Shown: one piece after another, positions 15,101 to 27,100 of the stretch
How the letters are laid out: each line of letters begins with the position of its first letter
Position numbering within the stretch: position 1 is the first letter of the stretch
Assembly (NCBI GenBank): GCA_027382625.1
Contig: JAJKFJ010021376.1
Coordinates: 1 to 64,000, forward strand
From: Tetmemena sp. SeJ-2015
Taxonomy: Eukaryota; Ciliophora; Spirotrichea; Sporadotrichida; Oxytrichidae
Length of the DNA stretch: 64,000 bases
Direction of reading: 5' to 3'
Notes under the pieces: model-generated
The model's database searches: none
What the model was told of the DNA's origin: nothing
What the model saw: only the letters and a program-made list of their open reading frames with translations
Program-made: the position numbers and the translations under genes

Positions 15101-18100
15101 ATTCCAGGCTAGAAGTTTTCAGGAATTTGTAAAGTCCACATTCTAGGCTAAAAGCACACAGAAAATTTTAAAGTCCATGTTCCAGGCAAAGAGACCAGGT
15201 ACCATATACCAAATAAACTTTCCTTAAATTTTCAGCTCCCTATAATAGAATCATCTTCATTAAAATATGGTCAGTTTACTCTTAGTATTTATACAATAGA
15301 TAAACTTTTTTGAATTGAAATTTAAAATTTATGTTTAAATAATATAGTTAGAATACGATTAGATGAGTGAGGTCTCATATTTTCAAATATAAAAACGAAA
15401 TATACACAAGAAAGCGAATTATTATTTCCAAATGCACAAGTATAGTAAGAGCACTCTGATAAAGTAATAATTTTTGTTTAGATAATTATCATTTTCTCAA
15501 AATGACAAAATTTGCCTATTTTTATTGCTTAATATCCTCCAACCTAACAAGTATTAGTGTGTCTCAATACTAATGATTACCTTTAAGTAGATTATTAAGA
15601 TAGTTTGCATAAGTGTTTATTTTTCCTTCCATTTTAATTATAAACTCTTAGTGCACTAAAAGAACACTTAAATGTCTCAGATATTCCAAAGTGCTATTAT
15701 TTGATTATCTATTTTAGCCTATAAAATATGTTAACAAGATACAATTTTACGCTAGACTATCTAGTAATCTCAATTTAGATGGAATAAAAAAGTTCACTTA
15801 CATTCGCTTGATGATTCAAATTTTTTAAATCTTTGGGGAAATAACCATTCTAAAAAATGCGGGTTTTTACCTTTTTTATTTAATTTAAAATGTAAAGAAA
15901 AAATTATTTATTTTTTGGGGTATATTTTCCCGGGGGACTTTGAGCCGGGGAACGGGACTTTTTTTTTTCCCTGCATTTTTACCCTAGAAGGGGACTTTGA
16001 CCCGGGAACGGGGACTGTCGGGCCGGAATATGACTTTAAGCCGGGAATGGGGATTTTGAGCCTGGAATGTGGATTTTTATTATTAAGCCAAAAAAAAAAT
16101 AGTCAACTTTTTGGTTTTTTTGCCTCTAGACCATAATTTTTTCACAAAACTTTTCATAATAAACAGTCAAAAATTTGGGATTATTTTATAAAATTAGGCT
16201 AGCAAAATAAAATTTCTTATAAAAAGTTACTATCTTTTTTTTAGTAAATAAATTTAAATTAAAAATTTTTTTGATTTTAAACTAAATTATAAAAATTTCT
16301 TTTCTAATAGTTATGGGGCAAATTTCGCGCATTTATTAAATGAGGTGAAGATATAATTTAATTTCCTAAAATAATTTATCGCTAGATTTAACAACATCAA
16401 TAAGCATTTTTTATAAATCACTTAGGGGTAGCTAAATAATTTGCTATTGCTTATTTTAGCATTAAATATTTGCAGCATTCATTTTTTTTTTACCTTATTT
16501 CCCTAATAAAATTTTTATACTAAATACGAATACATTCCTTAATAAATAATGGGATGGAAGAAGTTTACTCTTAATAAAGGTCTGAATTTAGGGGAAATAA
16601 GGCTAGTATAAAGCAAAAAAGCTTTAGAACAAGTTACAAAAATTTTAATTTCACGAAACTTAATTAAAAAAAATCTAAGACCCTATTGACATCAAAATGG
16701 GCCCCTGGAGTCAAAATTTAGATACCATTATTCAATCCTTTTTTGTATTGATTTTCGCGCAAAAGCTTTCTAGTTTAAAAATTTGTTGTAATGGTGAAGC
16801 ATTTTTAAAAAGGGGATCCTTTTTGTGGAAAATCCAAAAAAACCCATGCATTACCATTAAAAATTTAGGACATTACATGAAGATTTTCCTATAAATATTA
16901 ATTGGTTTCGAGAATTTTCAGGGGTACTCCAGAACAGCCGGGTGGATGCATTTGAGCCGCCCACTGGAGAATCCTCTAATTTACATAAAGGGTATCGTTT
17001 TCACCACTTGTCTAATCATTTGATATGAATGTTGATTTTTTCCTAATGCGATGTCTAACCCCTAATCTGAGGGTTTTCTGCGCCGAGGTGGGGCCGGCAG
17101 TTTCAGATTACTGAGTGTTAGCGAGGGGAAAGGGAGATGAAAACTTCAAGGGGATTCTCTCTTGTGTTAAAATGAGAGGGGCGCTGAGACTGATTAACTT
17201 ACTCAGGGCTATAGGGTTTTTACAGGAAGGGGTTAAACCCCTGTTGGGATCTGAATTATTTATGTCCTGCATGTTACTCATTAATTGCTTAATCTAAGTT
17301 CCAGTCCCTTAATCTGGATAGGGGTTAATTTACTGTACCTTTCTTTTAAAAATTTAAACGATCTCTATTTATAAAAGGAAAAATGGATTATTTTCCATAA
17401 TCTCTTGAATAATTATCACTAAAATTCACAAAAAAAACTTTAAAAGCAAAAAGAGACCTTCTTTAGCTCATACATTAAATTTAAAAATAAATTAATTTTT
17501 AAAAAAAGATCTACACCTTTCAAAGTCATCTTTATCTTTTTTTTTAAATATTAGTTTAATTTTCCATTCTGATTCTAATTTTAATTAATTTAAGTTTTTA
17601 AATTTAGCATATTGCATATCAGTTTTTTTAAACATATTTACTATTTTTAAAATTTTTATAAGTGTATATATAAAAAAAACTCTATTAAATTTTAAAAAAA
17701 AGATGACTTTCTCTTCTATTTTATTTTGAATTTTTAAATTTTATTTAACTGTAGTTAAGAAAGAGAAAAAAGGGGGTTAAAAATTTTGCAGCTTTTCTTT
17801 ATAAAATTAATTATATGCGCAGGTTTAATTTTAATTTTTTATACTTTCTATTTAAAAAAATTAAGCCATTTATTCAAAAAGGGTTTCCCCGTTCCAGGCT
17901 CAAAGAACAGGAAAAAAAATAAATCCACGTTCCAGGCTCAAAGTGCCAAAGGGAAAAAAAAAAAGTAGTTCCAGGGTCAAATGGACAGGGTGAATGCTAA
18001 GCCCACGTTCCATATACCCTTTTTTAGTTGCTATAAATCATTGAGTCAGTTTCTATTACACTTGATTTAATTTAGACAATCACTTATTTGTGAACAATCT

Positions 18101-21100
18101 ATAATTAATCCTATTAACTAACGATTATTTATTTTTGTAAATATCCTAAAATGGCTAAGAGCGCTGAAAAGTTAAATTAAATTAATTGAGACTCTCAATA
18201 TGAATAATTGAAGCTTTAAAAATTAAATTCTATCAGCTAAGGGAGTGATATATAAAAAATATCGCATACTATATAGCAAGATTTGCCAGATTCTTAAGCC
18301 GTCGTTATATATAATGTTCTATATCTGTCTTTTTAGAGTGACGAACTGCATTTTTTATCCAATCAAAACTTTCCAAATTAATATAGGAAAAAATTTAATA
18401 AATGACAATGTTAATAGTTTCAGAAATACAAAAGAGGTATGATTAGTAATGTAGCTGATAATAATTAAAGTCATTAATTTTAATTAAATATTAGAAAAAA
18501 TGGGTTTTGAAAGAGGTCATCTGCTTCATCAACTGCTTGAAAAGATAAGATTAGCATGACAAAGACCCTCTTCAAAGCTTGAATTACTAGAGCTACCTTC
18601 TATTATACTTTTTGATAAAGTAAGAAAACATTTCATTAGCTATTTTTAGGCTTCATAGTATTGAGAAAGAAAACGGCAAAAGATTGAGCTTAATTAGAGT
18701 GAAATGCAACTAACTCTGAAGTCAAAGAAAACATGAATAAACTTGGCAAATGACTCAAATAATATGATAAATGCTAAAGATCTCACCTACTTTAGCGTAA
18801 ATCCTAGTCAGTATGCTGCTTCTTGTGCAAATTTTGTATTTAAGCGCGTATTTACTTAATCATCTATTAAATTCCTACCTATATTCTCAGCAATAATTTC
18901 CATATATCTTTTTTTAATAATAATAGCGCATTTTAGACGAGCTGACGTCTTGCGTGTTATATGTTAAACTTAGAGGACCTTACTGCCACTCCCGTGTTAG
19001 TTGTTTTTCATAAGTTCATGTTTGTTATTAATTAACTAAATCATTCAGACACATCAACTCATTAGAGGCTGTAGCTATCATAGCTTTGGTCGTCACTCAC
19101 GTCATCCAACTGGTCCTCGTCGTCCTCAGAGGCGTCCTAGTATCCTACACTTCCTCTGTATAGTTACCTTTTTTATTCAGAATCTGATGTTCTTCCTTTT
19201 CCTTTAGTTCTAAGCCCATCTAGTTCCATAGTTCTTTATCCAGACTCAATAGTAAATTGAATATTTGTTAAATGTTCCAATGATTTTATTTTGTTTATGT
19301 GTTAAAATCCGATAAATAGATAATAATGTGCATGTTAGGTCAACTAGTCTTGGACTTGCATAAAGGTAGTTGTTGGCAAATCTGTGTCACACACCAAGGA
19401 TTTCGTTCAGTATTCTTGTGTTTCTACCTGGTTAGATGGTTAGTCTATCAAAATTTTTGGTTTAGAGCTCCCTCATTTCAGTTTTGGGAATTTTATAAAT
19501 CTCTGTTGTTTCCTTTACATGTGTTCTTCCTATTCTTGTCTGGGATTGCAGAGTTTTTGAGGAGTGGCTTTATTGATAGTCGCCTGAGTTTAAGAGACCT
19601 ATGAAGTTGATTATTGGCTGTTGATCAATGAGGTTTAAAGTAGTGTTCAATCTTTCCTTGTCTTATCATAATTGCTTTTGAATTAGACATGCAGTCTAGT
19701 GTTGGTTCGCGTTTACCTTATCTGATTCTGTTGAGTTATTAAATTGATTTATTAAGGTTGTACAACAGTTATTAAATAGGTGGAGGTATTTAGTATTGAT
19801 TAATCTGTTAATGCATCTTAATTAAGTCGTGATATATTATGTTTTCAGCTTTGTTTTTTAAAATTCTAGTTTCCGTTGACCTTTCTACAGCTGGAGTCCA
19901 TTTGTAGCATGTGGAGATAGTCACAGTTGAAAACCGAGTTTAAATCTAAGTGGAATTTATTTGAAAAACCGAAATTAATTAAAATTAAACCGTCTAATTA
20001 TTGTGTTACGCACTAATTAAATCAAAAATTAAGTTTGGAACATTGGAACATTGGAACTTTGGAACATTTTGGAGTATTAGGGTGTAACCGATAATTAAAA
20101 ACACACAATAGCTGTACTGATGTACTCAACCGCTGATTCCCTTTCCAATGCCTACTCAGGCTTACCGTTATGTCACTCACAGTCTCTCCGGAGATTCCCC
20201 ATTGGTCTAGGCGGCTAGGATAGAGCGAGCTGGCAGTAGTAGGCGTCCCGGGTGTACCTCTTGGCCAGTGCGGAGTGTCTCCCAGAGGGAAGGGGTTCGA
20301 ACCCCACCGGTGACCTGAGGCGGTATGTGTGTGAGAGTCGGTGTTTACAGAGAGGACTTGGTAAGGATGGGTAGAGCAACAGTAACAGTGAAATACGGTA
20401 TGAGGAGGTCACCGGTGGGGTTCGAACCCCTTCCCTCTGGGAGACACTCCGCACTGGCCAAGAGGTACACCCGGGACGCCTACTACTGCCAGCTTGCCCT
20501 ATCCTAGCCGCCTAGACCAATGGGGAATCTCCGGAGAGACTGTGAGTGACATAACGGTAAGCCTGAGTAGGCATTGGAAAGGGAATCAGCGGTTGAGTAC
20601 ATCAGTACAGCTATTGTGTGTTTTTAATTATCGGTTACACCCTAATACTCCAAAATGTTCCAAAGTTCCAATGTTCCAATGTTCCAAACTTAATTTTTGA
20701 TTTAATTAGTGTGTAACACAATAATTAGACAGTTTAATTTTAATTAATTTCGGTTTTTCAAATAAATTCCACTTAGATTTAAACTCGGTTTTCAACTGTG
20801 ACTATCTCCACATGCTACAAATGGACTCCAGCTGTAGAAAGGTCAACGGAAACTAGAATTTTAAAAAACAAAGCTGAAAACATAATATTAATTAAATCTA
20901 GGTAATTAAATATGGAGCTATTAAGATATGGTTGTGTCAATAAGTTTATCAAATTACGATTGGATATAAGGTTTGGGTCATTGGGTTTAGAGTGCTGGGG
21001 CACCCGCCTTGTCATTCTTGGTTAAGTATTTATTTTTTCCGATAGTTTACCAGCATTCTCAAAGAGGCTTAGGATTTCAGTGGGAGCTAGTTTGTTTTCT

Positions 21101-24100
21101 CCAGTGATGTTGATATCCCTTTTACCCTCTTTTAACTGACCCTTCAGTTATGATCAAAATTTGGGTAAACGAGCTGCTACCTTAAAGTATTGATTTCACT
21201 TATCGGCGAGTGCTAATTTCTGAGAGCAGAATATATTGATGACTTTAGTCTCTGAGGATAGGATTATGAATGAGTTTAAGGTGAAAAGGAATGAAAGTCC
21301 TTTAGTCAGGGTGTTGTGTTAGCGGAAAGTAAGTTCAATTTAATTTTTGGTACTAATAGAATCCATTATCTTAAGGGATTCCATTGACTTAACAGTGCAT
21401 TTAGCTTATGGAATACAGCCTATAAGGTTTATAGAGTAGGCATTATCTTAGTTAAGTTCTCTTCGCTGATTAACATATTTACTTGTTAGTGAAAGCTATT
21501 AATTTTATAATTTAATAATATTTTAAATATAATATAATAATATAATTTTTTAATTCTAAAAACAAAAATATTTGCCTATTTTTCATTAAATATTTTTGTT
21601 CCAAATTTTATTAATTCATTTAGAAAATTTGAGCTATCCTTCTGCAGCCTTCATCTCTCATTTTGCGGGTAGGAGGTATAAACAAATTCCTCTTTCTGAA
21701 AGTAAATTTGAGGTTTTTAATATAAGAGCTTCGGTTTTTTAAGTTTTTCTTTTGTTATTTCAGACTTTGCAACGCTTTTTTTTTAAAATGAAGCAATATT
21801 TAATTTAGCTTTCTTTTTCTTTGATGATTATTATAGGTTGAATATAAATTTGTGATAAAGGTTGATATATTGATAAATAAACAGAAAAATAATAGGGGTT
21901 TATCTAATTTAAAATGAATTATAAGTAGTGTATTGAATCTTTTTTGAAAGACATAGTATCAACTTTACTACGCTCTACCTATAATCTTCACATTTTTATG
22001 ACTGCGCAATAATACTATTCAGCTTGCTATAAACTACTCAGGTAATAAGCAAATATATTTTGAAATTTTATATAGAGAGAGTGAGGAAGCTCCGAAATTG
22101 AACAATGTGACTAAACTATTTACTATTTGAGTGCGCAGGACAAGAATCCCTCTCTTAAAAACTTTGGTAAATAATTCTAAAATCTTCTAACTATTCGGAA
22201 AGAAGTAAAAAGAGATGAGGATAGTTTGAACGAGAAGAATAAATTAAAACAAGATATAAAATCTTCAGCTAATGAATGCACTTAAGGTTTTTGTAATTCT
22301 AATTATCTTCTATGAAAGTACTTCTCAGACCGTCTATTTAAAAATCGTTTATTTATAAAAATATAAACCTTTGATCACGAATTCATATTCAACCTATAAT
22401 AGAGTAAAAAATTAATTAAAGTCGGTGATTAATTAAAATATAATAGAGAGCTGCAACTTTGTAGCAGTTGAAATCGTTCAAACAGCTCTTATTCTGTAGC
22501 TTGTTTGAGAGCTCATCAAAACTTAATATTACATTCTTCTTTAATCTTATTCTTAGCACTTCTAAGCTGAGAGATATGATGCGCGCAAATTCCATTAATC
22601 CTTCTGTATAATTTATTAATATTGAGATGCTTATAAATCTGCACTGAGTTTTTTCCACACAAAACTTGCAAGGATATAAAGTTTTTATAATTTGATGTTG
22701 AATTAAATTGTCTAACAATTATTTAAATTGGACACGTTTTAACTGCATCTGATTTATTTAATTTTTATTTAATATATTAATCGATTGGATTCTGTCTTAA
22801 ATTCTCTCTCAGCTCTAATATTATAGTTATTGATCCTGTAGAATACTTGTTTATTTACTGAGATAGCTTGGATTAAGTTTTTTGGCTGGAAAATAGTTGT
22901 TTTTATTATAAGTAGATATTTTATTGTTTTCATGATTTTCTTTAAATAGAAAGTTCTAAACCTATAAGTATTGGAGTGAATCTTTTTGTTTCAAGTTGTT
23001 GGATATGATACTAACTACTAGTAGATAGCATTTACTATTAATCAAAAAGCCTTTCATAACTCTAATTAAAACTAGTGTATCTCTAGTTCTATTGTTACCT
23101 TTTATTCTATTTTAAGTATGATTTAACAGGACCAGCCTTCTTTTATAGTCGACCGAACCTTCTTATTATTTGAACATTAGATCCCTCCCCTCATAAAAAT
23201 CCTCACCATTTAAATTGTATTATTATAAATTTGACATATCTTTCTCTCTTGAATGCTGCACTCTCATTAATACACTCACTACTGATTTTTTTATTTTTTA
23301 AATATAAAAGGTGTTTAAAATTATCAACTTATTCCTTTGAATTAACCATTAGTTGAAGAAAGGGAGAGAGCTATTCTTTTTGAAATTTTTGTCTGAAAAT
23401 GTTTTTACTAGAAAAGGAAATTATTAAAAATAGATATGAGACTATAACTTGAATAAATCAAAGATTTTAAAATATTATTGAGAGATAAAAGTAATGAAAG
23501 TCCATCATAGTAAAATATCTTGACTATGGTAACTCGCTTCAAATTTGTAAACTTGGCTTCTAAGGTACTGAAAGACAGGCTTATACAAGCCTTTTCTTTA
23601 TCATTTAAAGTTGAGCCTGTGGATCCCTTCTCAGCTTTCAGATTGATTAATGCATTTTTCATTTTAATAATTTACTGATAAAGTTCCCAAAATAATATCC
23701 GTTATACTTTGAGATAATACAAGTGGATTTATTCTATTATCAAATCTCAAGATAATGAATATCAATAATTGCCTCGAATTATTTTTATCTTCTATAATAA
23801 ACGCGGCATGAATTGATATTTATTAAAAAATTAGAGACAAATATTTAAATTTATTTATAGTGCAATAAACTTAATTAGAGCTATATTATAATGTATTTCA
23901 TTATGGCTTATAAACTGAGATTATAGTTATTAAATTGATGTAAGATTTTAGACCTAGGTAATAAGAATTAAAATTTAATATAGACTTAGAGGGCTATATT
24001 GTTAGTTTTAGCATATTATAATGGGTAAAATGAAAAAATAAAATTAAAAATTAAAATTTCATTAGTATAATACTTATTGTTGAGGGTCCTAAAATAAATT

Positions 24101-27100
24101 TATAATATATTTACTTTAATCTTTTTTTTATTGAGATTTATTCTTGATAAGATGGAGGTAAGATATAGCTTTAAACAATATTGCAAAAAATAGGGGGAAA
24201 GTAGTCACATCCAACATACAAATATAAGCATTTGCACTTAAAAAAACTCCTTTTAAGCAAAAACAGCTTTTATAATTTAATATATAAATGGGAGTTTAGT
24301 GAAAAAGAGAATTAAATGAATAAATTAATTAATAAATTTAAAATACATGGCAGTTAAAGTGTGTGATATTAGGTTGATTTTAATGCCATTCGATTAAGCA
24401 TTTAATTATAAGATACTTTAAACCATATTAACTTCTTCATAGGAGGTCTGTGGAAAGAGTTATCTCGGTTATAATTTTTTAACTTAACTAATTTGTTGGC
24501 TCGGAGTCTAAAACATCAATATCTCTTCATAGGCAACTCCTATGGGATAAAAGGCAGCATAACAGACTCATATTAAAATTAAATAACCTATCGAGCAAGC
24601 CTCGCGTTGGGAACAGCCAAAAAATTTTCATTTATTATTTTAATTTAATTCAGATTTTAATTAATTTTTAACTATAGTTACTAAATTTAAGATAATATGG
24701 CAGTATAATGGTGAAAAAGAAGGAACATATTTTTAAAAATAAATAATGATTGTAATTGATATTAAATTATAAAAGAATCGTTTCTTATAAAAGATTTTTT
24801 TATTAGATATATTTAAAGAGGAGAATTAAATATGATGTTTTAAAAATTTAGCTTAAGAATAACAATAGCATCTAGTTGTTCAATCACATATCATGTAAAG
24901 ATTTTAGAAACTTCTATATGATAAAAAATTTATTGCTTTAGAATAATGATATTCTGTATCTTCATAAATTGATGTGTAATTTCATTACTTTTGGAAGACC
25001 AACCTTTCTTGAAATTTAAAAGAAAATAGATCACTATGCTTAAGAATTTAAACGTAATTTTAATGTGAATTGCTGATTAATTTAAATGGGCATAGATTAT
25101 TATCTTTAGGTTGTTTTGCACTGAACTTAAGAAGTTTAAAGGTACGCTATGATTTTATAAAACTCCTTGATTTCTGGTTTTTAATTCTTAACGAAGAATT
25201 AATAAGTACTCACTTTTATTATTTCACAGCAATTTAATGGATAAATAAGCTTTAATAAAAGAGATAATTATAAATATTAATTAGAAGAGGAGAAACTCCC
25301 CCTTGCAATCATTATTTATCTTATTTTATCCTAAATTAAATTTATAATTTATTAAAATCTTAGAGAATAAATAATTATTTAAATTTTATACTTATATTTC
25401 TAACTTAAAAAAGGGAAATATATTTGGTTGTATGCCCTAATAAGATAAGTTATAATAATTGTTTTAGATAGTCCAGTTTATTAATGTTTAAAGTAGCTTT
25501 GATAAATTTTAGCAAATAAATTTAAATGGAGAAGGAACTATTTCATAGAAGATAGATGAAAGTAGCTTGAAGAAATTTTAAGTGTTATTTTAGAGATATA
25601 TTAAGTCTAAGAATGTTAAAATAAAAAAGTGATTGAAACCTATTAAAAAAAAATTTATGTTGATATTAGTATGAACCCACTAATTACGGACTAAAGAGGC
25701 ACTTTTATTTTTTCTAAACGATAATAAACAATTTATAGTTATCATAGTAAATTAATAATGTAATAATTTATATAATCTGTAAATTGAAATCATTGACTTT
25801 GAGATTTGGGAGCCATTTCTTTATTATAAATATTTTAATGATTAATAAAATAGGTTGAGCACCAAACTGCGAGACTGCTGGTGGAGCTGTCTAACTCTTA
25901 AGACAACGAAATCGGAGACGGAACCACAGGTGTTGTGGTTTTGGCTGGCGCTTTGTTAGAGCAAGCCCAAAAGCTGTTAGACAAGGGAATTCACCCTCTG
26001 AAGATTGCTGATGGATTTGAAAAGGCGTGCGATATTGCAGTGAACAGAATCAATGATATTCAGGAGGAGATGAATATCGAAAAGAACGACTACGCCTACC
26101 TCAAGAAGTGCGCTATCACCGCCCTCGGCTCCAAGGTAGTAAGCAAGTGCCAAGAACACTTTGCTGACATCGCAGTGAAGGCAGTGCTCTCAGTTGCTGA
26201 CCTAGAGAGAAAGGACGTCAATTTCGACCACATTAAGATCATATTTATATCATCGCCAAGACTGGAGGCAGCTTGGAAGATACCACCTTCGTTCAAGGAA
26301 TTATCACTTTAAAAATTTTGTCTATATAAATATTATTTAAATTGACAAATTGGAAGTCTTTAAATATTTATTAATTTATTACTTTTAATGTTTTTAGATA
26401 AAGAGATATTGGGGTAATATCTTGGACAAGGATTTCTCTCATCCCCAAATGGAAAAGGAAGTGACTGACGCCAAGGTGCTGATCCTGACTTGCCCCTTCG
26501 AGCCCCCTAAGCCCAAGACCAAGCACGGTCTGGAGATCAAATCAGCTGCGGACTACGAGAAACTTTACAAAATGGAGCAGGATTACTTCACTGATATGGT
26601 ACAGAAGTGCAAGGACTCAGGAGCCAACGTTATCCTCTGCCAGTGGGGATTTGACGACGAGGCTAACCATCTCCTTATGCACAATCAAAATTATATTTTA
26701 CAACAGTATTTAATATTATTGTCCCAATTTTAGATAAGTTATTAGTTCAGACTTGTATTTATGGTCAAATACAAATAGTTGATCGCGAATTCCAAAATGC
26801 ATAAATTCAAACTGATATCAATTACAGGCTGGAATATAAATAAGGACGCTAATTAAACAGAATTATAAATTAAGGGCAAATAACAGAAAACATTCATGAG
26901 GATCATCATTTCTACACCATTCATCTCTCCAGGACATACTCTAAAAATGGACACATCAATACTGAGAAATCAGGCTATCAAAAAATGAAAGGATTCATCT
27001 CCTTTTAAATTATTCTCATTTTAGCCAATCGATTAACAATTTAACACTAAGTTCGTAACCATTTTTCTGAAAATGCGTTCTACTTAACCTATTTATAATT

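Larger units (their letters stand above)
8324..24139 (+). other. Giant IES between CCT5 MDS 3 and 4, 15816 bp, pointer ATT
   Basis: Begins at ATT 8324 and ends before ATT 24140. It contains, left to right: F6 element, 14-bp and about 60-bp tandem repeats, transposase relic, GC-rich ORF island, two foldback-like elements, element A split by a large palindrome, one F4 copy and one F2 copy. The boundaries rest on the 20-bp MDS 4 being real. Confidence 0.7.

Noticed and set aside
20160..20316. tRNA gene
   Set aside because: A-box and B-box matches are good, but they are about 80 bp apart and neither a T arm (only three clean pairs) nor an anticodon arm could be folded. The B-box core is itself palindromic, so strand is ambiguous.
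20215..20507. Two frames on opposite strands ending in the same 30 or so residues
   Set aside because: They are mirror readings of the palindrome arms; the identity reflects the inverted repeat, not two genes.
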